From positions 1 to 64,000 of the forward strand of contig NZ_RPOI01000008.1 of NCBI RefSeq assembly GCF_003818115.1: DNA of 64,000 nt, in the 5' to 3' direction. The DNA comes from Citrobacter youngae (GTDB lineage: Bacteria; Pseudomonadota; Gammaproteobacteria; Enterobacterales; Enterobacteriaceae). Position 1 is the first letter of the stretch. Each line of letters starts with the position of its first letter. The notes under the pieces are model-generated. The model was not told the origin of the DNA and searched no databases. It was given only the letters and a program-made list of their open reading frames with translations. Position numbers and translations under genes: made by a program. This document shows, one piece after another, positions 29,744 to 39,649 of this stretch.

Positions 29744-29953
29744 TACCCATACCTCAAACGGGCTACCCCTTAATTGCCGGCAGGGGGAGAGATCCCGGAC
29801 GTCGGGGAGTAGGGTGCGACAGAAGCGTGAAAAACCACATCTTTTTTACCGAAGTTATGTACTCATTTAGGGTAATGATAAATTTTAGGCGTTAATAATG
29901 ACACCTTTTCCTTTGATTTATATCAACTTACCCCCGGCTGTAAACCCTAATGT
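29744..29953 (+). promoter_or_regulatory. narK control region: FNR box and NarL heptamers
   Basis: TTGATTTATATCAA (29913-29926) is a perfect FNR box. A -10-like TAATGT at 29948-29953 places it near -41.5. NarL-type heptamers TACCCAT (29744-29750) and TACCCCT (29764-29770) lie upstream. This is the known E. coli narK architecture: FNR activation under anoxia with nitrate-dependent NarL stimulation. Confidence 0.85.
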
Positions 29954-29985
29954 TGCAGGCATCGAAACAAGTATCAGAGGTGTCT

Positions 29986-31377
29986 ATGAGTCACTCATCT
30001 GCCCCGGAAAGGGCATCTGGAGCTGTAATCACGGAATGGCGGCCGGAAGATCCCGCCTTCTGGGAACAGCGTGGTCAACGAGTTGCCAGCCGTAACCTGT
30101 GGATTTCAGTCCCTTGTCTGCTGCTGGCGTTTTGCGTATGGATGTTATTTAGCGCAGTGGCGGTGAACTTACCGAAAGTGGGATTCAATTTCACCACTGA
30201 GCAGCTGTTTATGCTGACGGCATTGCCTTCAGTTTCCGGCGCGCTGCTGCGCGTACCGTACTCCTTTATGGTTCCCCTGTTTGGTGGACGACGCTGGACA
30301 GCGTTCAGCACAGGTATCCTGATAATCCCCTGCGTGTGGTTAGGCTTTGCTGTGCAGGATACCACCACGCCGTTCAGTACCTTTATTATTATCTCCCTGC
30401 TGTGCGGTTTTGCCGGTGCGAACTTTGCTTCCAGCATGGCAAATATCAGCTTCTTCTTTCCAAAACAGAAACAGGGCGGCGCGCTGGGGTTGAACGGCGG
30501 CCTGGGCAACATGGGCGTCAGCGTGATGCAGTTGGTTGCGCCGCTGGTGGTCTCACTGTCCATCTTCGCCGCTTTTGGCAGCCATGGCGTTGAACAACCG
30601 GATGGCACGCAGTTGTATCTGGCAAACGCCGCATGGATTTGGGTGCCGTTCCTCGCTATTTTCACGCTGGCCGCATGGTTCGGTATGAACGAACTGGCAA
30701 CCTCAAAAGCCTCGCTGAAAGAGCAATTGCCGGTGCTGAAACGCGGGCATTTGTGGATTATGAGCCTGCTGTATCTGGCAACCTTCGGCTCTTTTATCGG
30801 CTTCTCCGCAGGTTTCGCGATGCTGTCAAAAACGCAGTTCCCGGAAGTGCAGATCCTGCATTATGCCTTCTTTGGGCCGTTCATTGGCGCTTTGGCGCGT
30901 TCTGCGGGCGGCGCAATCTCTGACCGTCTGGGCGGGACCCGCGTCACGCTGGTGAACTTCGTGCTGATGGCTATTTTCAGTGCCTTATTGTTCCTGACGC
31001 TGCCATCAAACGGTGTCGGCGGCAACTTCATTGCCTTCTTCGCCGTGTTCCTGGCGCTGTTCCTGACGGCCGGGCTGGGGAGTGGTTCAACCTTCCAGAT
31101 GATCTCTGTCATCTTCCGTAAGCTGACGATGGACAGAGTGAAAGCTGAAGGCGGTTCAGAAGAGAAAGCGATGCGCGAGGCGGCAACCGACACTGCGGCA
31201 GCGTTGGGCTTTATCTCTGCTATTGGTGCGATCGGCGGCTTCTTTATCCCGAAAGCATTTGGTACGTCCCTGGCATTAACCGGTTCTCCGGTCGGTGCGA
31301 TGAAAGTATTTCTGATCTTCTATGTCGCCTGCGTGGTCATCACCTGGGTGGTATACGGACGTCATTCTAAAAAGTAA
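29986..31377 (+). CDS. narK: Nitrate/nitrite antiporter NarK
   Basis: Major facilitator carrier exchanging cytoplasmic nitrite for nitrate during nitrate respiration. From ATG 29986 it has 463 residues and begins MSHSSAPERASG, as in E. coli. It has twelve hydrophobic spans, the family signature GFAGANFASSMANISFFFPK and the GLNGGLGNMGVS motif, with the substrate arginines (about Arg89 and Arg305) conserved in context. It precedes narGHJI and is divergent from narXL. Confidence 0.97.
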   Translation: MSHSSAPERASGAVITEWRPEDPAFWEQRGQRVASRNLWISVPCLLLAFCVWMLFSAVAVNLPKVGFNFTTEQLFMLTALPSVSGALLRVPYSFMVPLFGGRRWTAFSTGILIIPCVWLGFAVQDTTTPFSTFIIISLLCGFAGANFASSMANISFFFPKQKQGGALGLNGGLGNMGVSVMQLVAPLVVSLSIFAAFGSHGVEQPDGTQLYLANAAWIWVPFLAIFTLAAWFGMNELATSKASLKEQLPVLKRGHLWIMSLLYLATFGSFIGFSAGFAMLSKTQFPEVQILHYAFFGPFIGALARSAGGAISDRLGGTRVTLVNFVLMAIFSALLFLTLPSNGVGGNFIAFFAVFLALFLTAGLGSGSTFQMISVIFRKLTMDRVKAEGGSEEKAMREAATDTAAALGFISAIGAIGGFFIPKAFGTSLALTGSPVGAMKVFLIFYVACVVITWVVYGRHSKK

Positions 31378-31380
31378 AAA

Positions 31381-31509
31381 AGAGGTATACACAAAATCAT
31401 TCTAACTGCATCAAGGCGGCAAGTGAGAAATCCCCAGGAGCTTACTGAAGTAAGTGACTGGGGAGAACGAGCGCAGCCAACGCAGAAGCAGTTTGAAGGA
31501 TGAAGTGTA
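31381..31509. repeat. ERIC element after narK
   Basis: About 127 bases carrying the ERIC core, including ATCCCCAGGAGCTTAC and AAGTAAGTGACTGGGG, between GAGGTATAC and GAAGTGTAG ends. It begins three bases after the narK stop, so it is transcribed as the narK 3' tail and can fold into the long ERIC hairpin. Confidence 0.9.
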
Positions 31510-31524
31510 GGTTGATTATCCATT

Positions 31525-31551
31525 GCGCGGTGTTAGACCGCGCTTTTTTTT
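31525..31551 (+). terminator. narK terminator
   Basis: GCGCGGT-GTTAG-ACCGCGC hairpin followed by eight T residues, placed after the ERIC element. Confidence 0.93.
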
Positions 31552-31638
31552 GCCTGTAATTAGTTACAACATACTTTTGTATTGTGGCATGACAACAGCC
31601 TGTGAGAACGGCGTACGCAATATGCTAAGCAGGGGGGA

Positions 31639-31829
31639 TACCCCTTAATACCCACTTATAAAGAATTTAACATTTGCATGATAAGTGAATTATTTAAAAT
31701 CCTTTAAATTCAATTCATTACGTTAAATATCAATATCCCACTTTGGGGGTATGTAAAAACCAACCCTCATTTTTCATCCCTGCCTGCCTTGATCGTTATC
31801 AATTATCACGTCCTTTCAGAGCGTTACCT
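31639..31829 (+). promoter_or_regulatory. narG promoter: FNR box and NarL sites
   Basis: TTGATCGTTATCAA (31789-31802) is a perfect FNR box, with TTACCT (31824-31829) as a -10 and a start near 31837. NarL heptamers TACCCCT (31639-31645) and TACCCAC (31649-31655) lie near -190, with GGGGGTA (31745-31751) closer in. The E. coli promoter uses IHF bending between these sites; the AT-rich stretch 31656-31740 is suitable. Confidence 0.88.
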
Positions 31830-31892
31830 TCACCCCCAATCAAGCAATGTCGATTTATCAGAGAGCCGTCAGGCTCCTACAGGAGAAAACCG

Positions 31893-34800
31893 ATGAGTAA
31901 ATTCCTGGACCGGTTTCGCTACTTCAAACAGAAGGGCGAAACCTTTGCCGATGGGCACGGCCAGCTTCTCAACACCAACAGGGACTGGGAGGACGGATAC
32001 CGCCAGCGTTGGCAGCATGACAAAGTCGTGCGTTCAACCCACGGCGTAAACTGTACCGGCTCATGCAGCTGGAAAATCTACGTGAAAAATGGTCTGGTAA
32101 CCTGGGAAACCCAGCAAACTGACTACCCGCGTACTCGTCCTGATCTGCCAAACCACGAACCTCGCGGCTGCCCGCGTGGCGCGAGCTATTCCTGGTATCT
32201 CTACAGCGCAAATCGCCTCAAATATCCGCTGATGCGCAAACGTCTGATGAAGATGTGGCGTGAAGCGAAAAGACTGCACAGCGATCCCGTTGACGCCTGG
32301 GCCTCCATCATCGAAGACGCCGATAAAGCAAAAAGCTTCAAACAAGCGCGTGGTCGTGGCGGGTTTGTCCGTTCTTCCTGGCAGGAAGTAAACGAACTGA
32401 TTGCGGCATCTAACGTCTATACCGTGAAAACCTATGGTCCTGACCGCGTTGCTGGTTTCTCACCGATCCCGGCAATGTCGATGGTTTCTTATGCTTCTGG
32501 CGCGCGCTACCTGTCGCTGATCGGCGGTACTTGCCTGAGCTTCTACGACTGGTATTGCGACTTACCGCCTGCGTCTCCGCAGACCTGGGGTGAGCAGACA
32601 GACGTACCTGAATCTGCTGACTGGTACAACTCCAGTTACATCATCGCCTGGGGTTCTAACGTACCGCAGACCCGTACCCCGGATGCGCACTTCTTCACTG
32701 AAGTTCGCTACAAAGGTACCAAAACTGTCGCGATTACGCCGGACTACGCAGAAATCGCCAAGCTTTGCGACCTGTGGCTGGCACCGAAGCAGGGGACCGA
32801 TGCGGCGATGGCGCTGGCGATGGGCCACGTTATGCTGCGTGAGTTCCATCTCGACAACCCAAGCCAGTACTTTACCGATTACGTGCGCCGTTACACCGAC
32901 ATGCCAATGTTGGTCATGCTTGAAGAGCGTGACGGTTACTATGCCGCTGGGCGTATGCTGCGTGCGGCAGATTTGGTCGATTCTCTGGGCCAGGAAAACA
33001 ACCCGGAATGGAAAACTGTCGCGATTAACAGCAACGGCGAAATGGTTGCGCCAAACGGTTCAATTGGCTTCCGCTGGGGTGAAAAAGGCAAATGGAACCT
33101 GGAGCAGCGTGACGGTACGTCTGGTGCCGAAACCGAACTGCAACTGAGCCTGCTGGGTAGTCAGGATGACATCGCTGAAGTCGGTTTTCCGTACTTCGGT
33201 GGCGAAGGAACTGAACACTTCAATAAAGTCGAACTGGAAAACGTTCTGCTGCATAAACTGCCGGTGAAACGACTGCAACTGGCCGATGGCTCTACGGCTC
33301 TGGTGACCACCGTTTACGATCTGACCATGGCTAACTACGGCCTTGAGCGTGGTCTGAATGATGAAAACTGCGCGACCAGCTACGATGACGTAAAAGCGTA
33401 TACCCCGGCGTGGGCAGAAAAAATCACCGGTGTTTCACGTTCTCAAATCGTGCGCATCGCCCGTGAATTTGCAGATAATGCCGACAAGACGCACGGTCGT
33501 TCGATGATTATTGTCGGCGCGGGTCTGAACCACTGGTACCACCTCGATATGAACTATCGTGGCCTGATCAACATGCTGATTTTCTGCGGCTGCGTTGGTC
33601 AGAGCGGTGGCGGCTGGGCCCACTATGTGGGCCAGGAAAAACTGCGTCCGCAGACAGGCTGGCAGCCGCTAGCGTTTGCCCTCGACTGGCAGCGTCCGGC
33701 GCGTCACATGAACAGCACCTCCTACTTCTATAACCACTCCAGCCAGTGGCGCTATGAGACGGTCACCGCGCAGGAACTGCTGTCTCCGCTGGCGGATAAA
33801 TCCCGCTACAGCGGTCATTTGATTGACTTTAACGTACGCGCCGAGCGTATGGGCTGGTTGCCGTCCGCACCGCAGTTGGGTACTAACCCGCTGTACATTG
33901 CGCGTGAGGCGGAAAAAGCTGGGATGACACCCGTCGATTACACCGTTAAATCTCTGAAAGAAGGTTCTATTCGCTTTGCGGCAGAACAACCAGAAAACGG
34001 TAAAAACCATCCGCGTAACCTGTTTATTTGGCGTTCTAACCTGCTCGGTTCTTCCGGTAAAGGTCATGAATACATGCTGAAGTACCTGCTGGGTACCGAG
34101 CACGGTATTCAGGGGCTGGATTTGGGTAAACAGGGCGGCGTGAAGCCAGAAGAAGTGGAATGGCAGGACAACGGGCTGGACGGCAAACTGGATCTGGTGG
34201 TGACGCTGGACTTCCGTCTGTCGAGCACCTGTCTGTACTCCGACATCGTGCTGCCTACCGCAACCTGGTACGAGAAAGACGATATGAATACTTCGGATAT
34301 GCATCCGTTTATTCATCCGCTGTCTGCCGCTGTTGACCCGGCCTGGGAATCGAAAAGCGACTGGGAAATCTACAAAGGCATCGCGAAGAAATTCTCTGAA
34401 GTCTGCGTAGGCCACCTCGGGAAAGAAACCGACGTGGTGACGCTGCCAATCCAGCACGACTCTGCCGCCGAACTGGCGCAGCCGTTAGACGTGAAGGACT
34501 GGAAAAAAGGCGAATGCGACCTGATTCCGGGTGTTACCGCGCCGCACATCATGACCGTTGAGCGTGATTACCCGGCAACTTACGAGCGCTTCACCTCTAT
34601 CGGTCCGTTGATGGAAAAAATCGGTAACGGTGGTAAAGGGATTGCCTGGAACACCCAGAGTGAAATGGACTTGCTGCGTAAGCTCAATTACACCAAGGCG
34701 GAAGGCCCGGCGAAAGGACAGCCTTGTCTAAACACGGCTATTGATGCCGCTGAGATGATCCTCACCCTGGCACCGGAAACAAATGGTCAGGTTGCCGTGA

Positions 34801-35636
34801 AAGCCTGGGAAGCGCTGAGTGAATTTACCGGACGTGACCATACGCATCTGGCGCTGAACAAAGAAGATGAGAAGATTCGCTTCCGTGATATTCAGGCGCA
34901 GCCGCGCAAAATTATCTCCAGCCCGACCTGGTCAGGTCTGGAAGATGAACATGTGTCTTATAACGCCGGTTATACCAACGTTCACGAGCTGATCCCTTGG
35001 CGCACGCTTTCTGGTCGCCAGCAGTTGTATCAGGATCATCAGTGGATGCGCGACTTCGGTGAAAGCCTGCTGGTTTATCGTCCGCCAATCGACACCCGTT
35101 CGGTGAAAGAGGTGATGGGCGAGAAGTCTAACGGTAATCCGGAAAAAGCGCTCAACTTCCTGACGCCGCACCAGAAATGGGGTATCCACTCCACCTACAG
35201 CGACAACTTGCTGATGCTGACGCTGGGACGCGGTGGTCCGATCGTGTGGATGAGTGAAGTTGATGCGAAAGAACTGGGTATCGAAGATAACGACTGGATC
35301 GAAGTTTTCAACAGCAACGGTGCCTTAACCGCCCGTGCCGTTGTCAGCCAACGTGTGCCGGCCGGGATGACCATGATGTACCACGCGCAGGAACGTATTG
35401 TGAACCTGCCAGGTTCAGAAATTACCCAGCAGCGTGGCGGGATCCATAACTCGGTAACGCGTATTACGCCGAAACCGACCCACATGATCGGCGGCTATGC
35501 ACATCTGGCCTACGGCTTTAACTACTACGGCACCGTAGGGTCGAACCGTGATGAGTTCGTTGTGGTACGTAAGATGAAGAACATTGACTGGTTGGATGGT
35601 GAAGGCAATGACCAGGTACAGGAGAGCGTAAAATGA
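31893..35636 (+). CDS. narG: Respiratory nitrate reductase A, alpha subunit
   Basis: Catalytic molybdenum subunit of the membrane-bound, cytoplasm-facing nitrate reductase. From ATG 31893 (AGGAG eight bases upstream) it has 1247 residues, exactly the E. coli length. The FS0 cluster ligands are His50, Cys54 and Cys58, followed by an RGCPRGAS segment. The Asp ligand of Mo is expected in the conserved SFYDWYCDLPPASPQ block. Two molecules of Mo-bisMGD cofactor phosphates contact the GSNVPQTRTPDAHF region. Its stop overlaps the narH start (ATGA). Confidence 0.98.
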   Translation: MSKFLDRFRYFKQKGETFADGHGQLLNTNRDWEDGYRQRWQHDKVVRSTHGVNCTGSCSWKIYVKNGLVTWETQQTDYPRTRPDLPNHEPRGCPRGASYSWYLYSANRLKYPLMRKRLMKMWREAKRLHSDPVDAWASIIEDADKAKSFKQARGRGGFVRSSWQEVNELIAASNVYTVKTYGPDRVAGFSPIPAMSMVSYASGARYLSLIGGTCLSFYDWYCDLPPASPQTWGEQTDVPESADWYNSSYIIAWGSNVPQTRTPDAHFFTEVRYKGTKTVAITPDYAEIAKLCDLWLAPKQGTDAAMALAMGHVMLREFHLDNPSQYFTDYVRRYTDMPMLVMLEERDGYYAAGRMLRAADLVDSLGQENNPEWKTVAINSNGEMVAPNGSIGFRWGEKGKWNLEQRDGTSGAETELQLSLLGSQDDIAEVGFPYFGGEGTEHFNKVELENVLLHKLPVKRLQLADGSTALVTTVYDLTMANYGLERGLNDENCATSYDDVKAYTPAWAEKITGVSRSQIVRIAREFADNADKTHGRSMIIVGAGLNHWYHLDMNYRGLINMLIFCGCVGQSGGGWAHYVGQEKLRPQTGWQPLAFALDWQRPARHMNSTSYFYNHSSQWRYETVTAQELLSPLADKSRYSGHLIDFNVRAERMGWLPSAPQLGTNPLYIAREAEKAGMTPVDYTVKSLKEGSIRFAAEQPENGKNHPRNLFIWRSNLLGSSGKGHEYMLKYLLGTEHGIQGLDLGKQGGVKPEEVEWQDNGLDGKLDLVVTLDFRLSSTCLYSDIVLPTATWYEKDDMNTSDMHPFIHPLSAAVDPAWESKSDWEIYKGIAKKFSEVCVGHLGKETDVVTLPIQHDSAAELAQPLDVKDWKKGECDLIPGVTAPHIMTVERDYPATYERFTSIGPLMEKIGNGGKGIAWNTQSEMDLLRKLNYTKAEGPAKGQPCLNTAIDAAEMILTLAPETNGQVAVKAWEALSEFTGRDHTHLALNKEDEKIRFRDIQAQPRKIISSPTWSGLEDEHVSYNAGYTNVHELIPWRTLSGRQQLYQDHQWMRDFGESLLVYRPPIDTRSVKEVMGEKSNGNPEKALNFLTPHQKWGIHSTYSDNLLMLTLGRGGPIVWMSEVDAKELGIEDNDWIEVFNSNGALTARAVVSQRVPAGMTMMYHAQERIVNLPGSEITQQRGGIHNSVTRITPKPTHMIGGYAHLAYGFNYYGTVGSNRDEFVVVRKMKNIDWLDGEGNDQVQESVK

Positions 35637-37171
35637 AAATTCGTTCACAAGTCGGCATGGTGCTGAATCTCGATAAGTGCATCGGTTGCCACACCTGTTC
35701 AGTAACCTGCAAAAACGTCTGGACCAGCCGTGAAGGTGCCGAATATGCCTGGTTCAATAACGTTGAAACGAAGCCAGGTACGGGGTTCCCGACTGACTGG
35801 GAAAACCAGGAAAAATGGAAGGGCGGTTGGATCCGTAAAATCAACGGCAAGCTGGTGCCGCGCATGGGTAACAAAGCGCTGCTGCTGGGTAAAATCTTTG
35901 CTAACCCGCATCTGCCGGGCATTGATGATTACTACGAGCCGTTTGATTTCGACTACCAGACGCTGCACAACGCACCTGCTGATAGCAAGGCGCAGCCGAT
36001 CGCCCGTCCGCGCTCGCTGATTACCGGTCAGCGTATGGACAAAATCACCAAAGGTCCGAACTGGGAAGATGACCTGGGCGGCGAGTTCGAGAAACTGGCG
36101 AAAGACCAGAACTTCGAAAATATACAGAAGGCGATGTACGGCCAGTTCGAAAACACCTTCATGATGTATCTGCCCCGTCTGTGCGAGCACTGCCTGAACC
36201 CGGCGTGCGTGGCGACCTGCCCAAGTGGCGCCATCTACAAACGTGAAGAAGATGGCATCGTGCTGATTGACCAGGACAAGTGCCGTGGCTGGCGTATGTG
36301 TATCACCGGTTGCCCGTATAAGAAGATCTACTTCAACTGGAAGAGCGGGAAATCTGAGAAGTGCATTTTCTGCTATCCGCGTATCGAAGCCGGTCAGCCG
36401 ACAGTTTGCTCTGAAACCTGCGTAGGTCGTATTCGTTATCTCGGCGTGCTGCTGTATGACGCAGATGCGATTGAAAGCGCGGCAAGCACCGAGAACGAGA
36501 AAGATCTGTATCAGAGTCAGCTGGACGTATTCCTCGATCCAAACGATCCAGCGGTGATTGAACAGGCACTGAAAGATGGCATTCCGCTGAGTGTAATCGA
36601 CGCGGCCCAGCAGTCTCCGGTATACAAAATGGCGATGGACTGGAAGCTGGCGCTGCCGCTGCATCCGGAATACCGCACGTTGCCGATGGTCTGGTATGTG
36701 CCACCTTTATCTCCGATTCAGTCCGCTGCTGACGCGGGTGAACTGGGTAGCAACGGTATTCTGCCAGACGTGGACAGCCTGCGTATCCCGGTTCAGTACC
36801 TGGCGAACCTGCTGACTGCGGGTGATACCCAGCCGGTACTGCGGGCATTGAAACGTATGCTGGCGATGCGTCACTACAAACGCGCAGAAACCGTAGACGG
36901 TAAAGTTGATACCCGCGCGCTGGAAGAAGTCGGGCTGACCGAAGCTCAGGCACAAGAGATGTATCGTTACCTGGCGATTGCTAACTATGAAGATCGTTTT
37001 GTGATCCCGAGCAGCCATCGCGAACTGGCGCGTGAAGCATTCCCGGAGAAGAGCGGTTGTGGTTTCACCTTTGGTGATGGTTGCCACGGTTCTGATACTA
37101 AATTCAATCTGTTCAACAGTCGCCGCATCGATGCTGTCGATGTGACCAGCAAAACGGAGCCGCACCAATGA
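35633..37171 (+). CDS. narH: Respiratory nitrate reductase A, beta subunit
   Basis: Electron-transfer subunit between NarI haems and NarG. The 512 residues carry four cysteine clusters: Cys16/19/22/26 open the series, CEHCLNPACVATCP follows, and KCRGWRMCITGCP has Trp in place of one Cys and so holds the 3Fe-4S centre. It overlaps narG and narJ by four bases at each end. Confidence 0.98.
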   Translation: MKIRSQVGMVLNLDKCIGCHTCSVTCKNVWTSREGAEYAWFNNVETKPGTGFPTDWENQEKWKGGWIRKINGKLVPRMGNKALLLGKIFANPHLPGIDDYYEPFDFDYQTLHNAPADSKAQPIARPRSLITGQRMDKITKGPNWEDDLGGEFEKLAKDQNFENIQKAMYGQFENTFMMYLPRLCEHCLNPACVATCPSGAIYKREEDGIVLIDQDKCRGWRMCITGCPYKKIYFNWKSGKSEKCIFCYPRIEAGQPTVCSETCVGRIRYLGVLLYDADAIESAASTENEKDLYQSQLDVFLDPNDPAVIEQALKDGIPLSVIDAAQQSPVYKMAMDWKLALPLHPEYRTLPMVWYVPPLSPIQSAADAGELGSNGILPDVDSLRIPVQYLANLLTAGDTQPVLRALKRMLAMRHYKRAETVDGKVDTRALEEVGLTEAQAQEMYRYLAIANYEDRFVIPSSHRELAREAFPEKSGCGFTFGDGCHGSDTKFNLFNSRRIDAVDVTSKTEPHQ

Positions 37172-37878
37172 TTGAACTCGTCATTGTTTCGCGTCTGCTC
37201 GAGTACCCGGATGCTGCCTTGTGGCAGCATCAGCAGGAACTTTTCGATGCACTCGCGTCATCTGAAAACCTGGACAAAGAGGATGCCCAGACTCTGGGCG
37301 TTTTCCTGCGCGATTTAACTGCGCAGGACATGCTGGATGCACAGGCAAGCTATAGCGAACTGTTCGACCGTGGTCGTGCGACTTCGCTACTGCTGTTTGA
37401 ACATGTTCACGGTGAATCCCGCGATCGTGGACAGGCGATGGTTGACCTGATGGCGCAGTATGAGCAGCACGGGCTACAACTCGATAGCCGCGAATTGCCA
37501 GATCACTTGCCGCTGTATCTGGAGTACCTCGCACAGTTGCCAAAAAGCGAAGCGTTAGGTGGCTTGCAGGATATCGCCCCGATTCTGGCGCTGCTCAGTG
37601 CGCGTCTGCAACAGCGCGAAAGCCGTTACGCGGTGCTGTTCGATCTGCTGTTAAAACTGGCGAATACCGCTATCGACGGTGACAAAGTGGCCGAAAAAAT
37701 TGCGGATGAAGTTCGTGACGACACGCCGCAGGCACTGGATGCTGTTTGGGAAGAAGAGCAGGTGAAATTCTTTGCCGACCAGGGATGTGGTGAGTCTGAA
37801 ATTTCTGCTCACCAGCGTCGTTTTGCCGGGGCCGTTGCGCCGCAGTACCTGAACATCACCACCGGAGGACAGAACTAA
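37168..37878 (+). CDS. narJ: Nitrate reductase assembly chaperone NarJ
   Basis: Private chaperone (TorD/NarJ fold) needed for cofactor insertion and membrane attachment of NarGH; not in the final enzyme. It has 236 residues, all-helical in character, with the family segments LEYPDAALW near the N-terminus and [27 protein letters not shown]. Its stop shares a base with the narI start. Confidence 0.97.
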   Translation: MIELVIVSRLLEYPDAALWQHQQELFDALASSENLDKEDAQTLGVFLRDLTAQDMLDAQASYSELFDRGRATSLLLFEHVHGESRDRGQAMVDLMAQYEQHGLQLDSRELPDHLPLYLEYLAQLPKSEALGGLQDIAPILALLSARLQQRESRYAVLFDLLLKLANTAIDGDKVAEKIADEVRDDTPQALDAVWEEEQVKFFADQGCGESEISAHQRRFAGAVAPQYLNITTGGQN

Positions 37879-38555
37879 TGCACTTCCTGAATACGTTCTT
37901 CTTTGACATCTATCCGTATATTGCGGGTTCTGTCTTTCTGATTGGCAGCTGGTTACGTTACGACTACGGTCAGTATACCTGGCGTGCGGCTTCCAGCCAG
38001 ATGCTGGATCGCAAAGGGATGAACCTTGCGTCAAACCTGTTTCACATTGGGATCCTTGGCATCTTCGCGGGTCATTTCCTGGGGATGCTGACGCCACACT
38101 GGATGTACGAAGCGTGGTTACCGCTTGAAGTGAAGCAAAAGATGGCGATGTTTGCCGGTGGTGCCAGTGGTGTGATGTGCCTGGTGGGGGGCGTACTGCT
38201 GCTGAAACGTCGTCTGTTTAGTCCACGCGTGCGTGCAACGACCACGGGAGCCGACATTCTGGTGTTGTCTGTTCTGGTTATCCAGTGTGCACTGGGCCTG
38301 CTGACCATTCCGTTCTCCGCCCAGCATATGGACGGTAGCGAAATGATGAAGCTGGTGAACTGGGCACAATCAGTGGTGACCTTCCATGGCGGAGCGTCTC
38401 AGTATCTGGATGGCGTCGCATTTATTTTCCGTGTGCACCTTGTGCTGGGTATGACGCTGTTCCTGTTGTTCCCATTCTCGCGTCTGGTACATATCTGGAG
38501 CGTGCCAGTCGAGTATCTGACACGTAAATATCAGATTGTGCGCGCCCGTCATTAA
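37878..38555 (+). CDS. narI: Respiratory nitrate reductase A, gamma subunit
   Basis: Dihaem cytochrome b that oxidises quinol at the periplasmic side. The 225-residue protein has five membrane spans. Haem ligands His56 and His66 fit [19 protein letters not shown], and the second pair lies in the C-terminal span region (FRVHLVLG and the end of the last helices). Last gene of the operon. Confidence 0.97.
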   Translation: MHFLNTFFFDIYPYIAGSVFLIGSWLRYDYGQYTWRAASSQMLDRKGMNLASNLFHIGILGIFAGHFLGMLTPHWMYEAWLPLEVKQKMAMFAGGASGVMCLVGGVLLLKRRLFSPRVRATTTGADILVLSVLVIQCALGLLTIPFSAQHMDGSEMMKLVNWAQSVVTFHGGASQYLDGVAFIFRVHLVLGMTLFLLFPFSRLVHIWSVPVEYLTRKYQIVRARH

Positions 38556-38573
38556 TTTCGCGTTGTAACGCAC

Positions 38574-38600
38574 CAAACCCCGCTACGGCGGGGTTTTTTG
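38574..38600 (+). terminator. narGHJI terminator
   Basis: AACCCCGC-TAC-GGCGGGGTT hairpin followed by TTTTG, about 20 bases after narI. Confidence 0.92.
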
Positions 38601-38605
38601 TATTC

Positions 38606-38695
38606 TGCACGCCGGATGGCGGCGTAACCGCCTTATCCAGCCTACACAGACGTCAGTTCTCTGTAGGCCTGATAAGCGTAGCGCCTCAGGCAAAT
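38606..38695. repeat. REP/BIME pair after narI
   Basis: GCCGGATGGCGGCGTAACCGCC-TTATCC is followed by the inverted GCCTGATAAGCGTAGCGCC, the two head-to-head REP units of a BIME. Confidence 0.85.
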
Positions 38696-38765
38696 TGCTG
38701 GCACGTATTGAGGGCAGAATATGGGGTATTGCAGATGGACTTGGTGTTGGTGATATATGAAGTAA

Positions 38766-39113
38766 TGGTGGTGGGGGAAGGATGACTCAGCGCTGTGCGC
38801 TTCGCCCTTCGGGTCGTTGCCTGCGGCAACGCTTTCTCGCTACGCTCGAATCGAACCTTAGTCGAAGCTTCTCATCCTTCCCGACTTGTTAGAATATAAG
38901 GCATTGAGATATGATTTAGTAAAGTCTTACAAGAGAAGATGGTGGTGGGGGAAGGATGACTCAGCGCTGTGCGCTTCGCCCTTCGGGTCGTTGCCTGCGG
39001 CAACGCTTTCTCGCTACGCTCGAATCGAACCTTAGTCGAAGCTTCTCATCCTTCCCGACTGGGTAGAATATAAGGCATTGAGATATGATTTAGTGAAGTC
39101 TTACAGGAGATGA
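38766..39113 (-). repeat. Two tandem rtT-type repeats (174 bases each)
   Basis: Units 38766-38939 and 38940-39113 are almost identical. Each begins (plus strand) with an 18-base copy of the tRNA-Tyr 3' end, TGGTGGTGGGGGAAGGAT, then a stretch rich in CTTCG and CGAAG palindromes. They follow tyrV in the direction of transcription. The E. coli tyrT operon ends in the same kind of repeat, whose transcript (rtT RNA) has been linked to the stringent response. Unit length here is 174 rather than the 178 usually given. Confidence 0.88.
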
Positions 39114-39198
<85 letters not shown>

Positions 39199-39232
39199 AG
39201 GGGTAATTCAAATTGTAGGTAAAGCTTGAGGA

Positions 39233-39350
39233 TGGTGGTGGGGGAAGGATTATTCGTCGCTTCGCTCCTCACCCTTCGGGCCGTTGCCGCTGGCAACGTT
39301 CTCTCGCTTTCGCTCGAGTCGAACCTTAATCGAAGATTCTCACCCTTCCC
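39233..39350 (-). repeat. Diverged rtT-like spacer between the tRNA-Tyr genes
   Basis: The 209-base spacer holds a third, diverged copy starting with the tRNA 3' end (39233-39250) and sharing the CTTCGGGCCGTTGCC-type core and TCGAACCTTAATCGAAG. The spacer length matches the E. coli tyrT-tyrV spacer. The repeat probably arose by unequal crossover involving the tRNA 3' end. Confidence 0.8.
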
Positions 39351-39407
39351 AGTAAGTGCAAACTTCAGCATAGCTTATTGGGGTTACTACATCACTGTAG
39401 TGAATAA

Positions 39408-39492
<85 letters not shown>

Positions 39493-39540
39493 ACGGGGTA
39501 ATGCTATGTTACTGGCCTGCTTCCTTTGTAAGCGGGGCGC

Positions 39541-39568
39541 ATCATATCAAATGATGCGCCCCTGTAAA
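39541..39568 (-). promoter_or_regulatory. tyrT stable-RNA promoter
   Basis: On the minus strand, TTTACA (-35) and TATGAT (-10) are 16 bases apart. A GC-rich discriminator GCGCCCCGC follows, the hallmark of stringently controlled stable-RNA promoters. It matches the E. coli tyrT promoter closely. Confidence 0.93.
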
Positions 39569-39649
39569 GCATTCCGTTGATAAAAAAGAACTGGTTGCCT
39601 GATTTTTACGCGTAAAGATGTAAAGGTAACCAATAAAATTATCAATCGA

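Noticed and set aside
33669-34457. Long minus-strand open frame opposite narG
   Set aside because: narG is intact and 1247 codons long; the antisense frame has no start context or domain.
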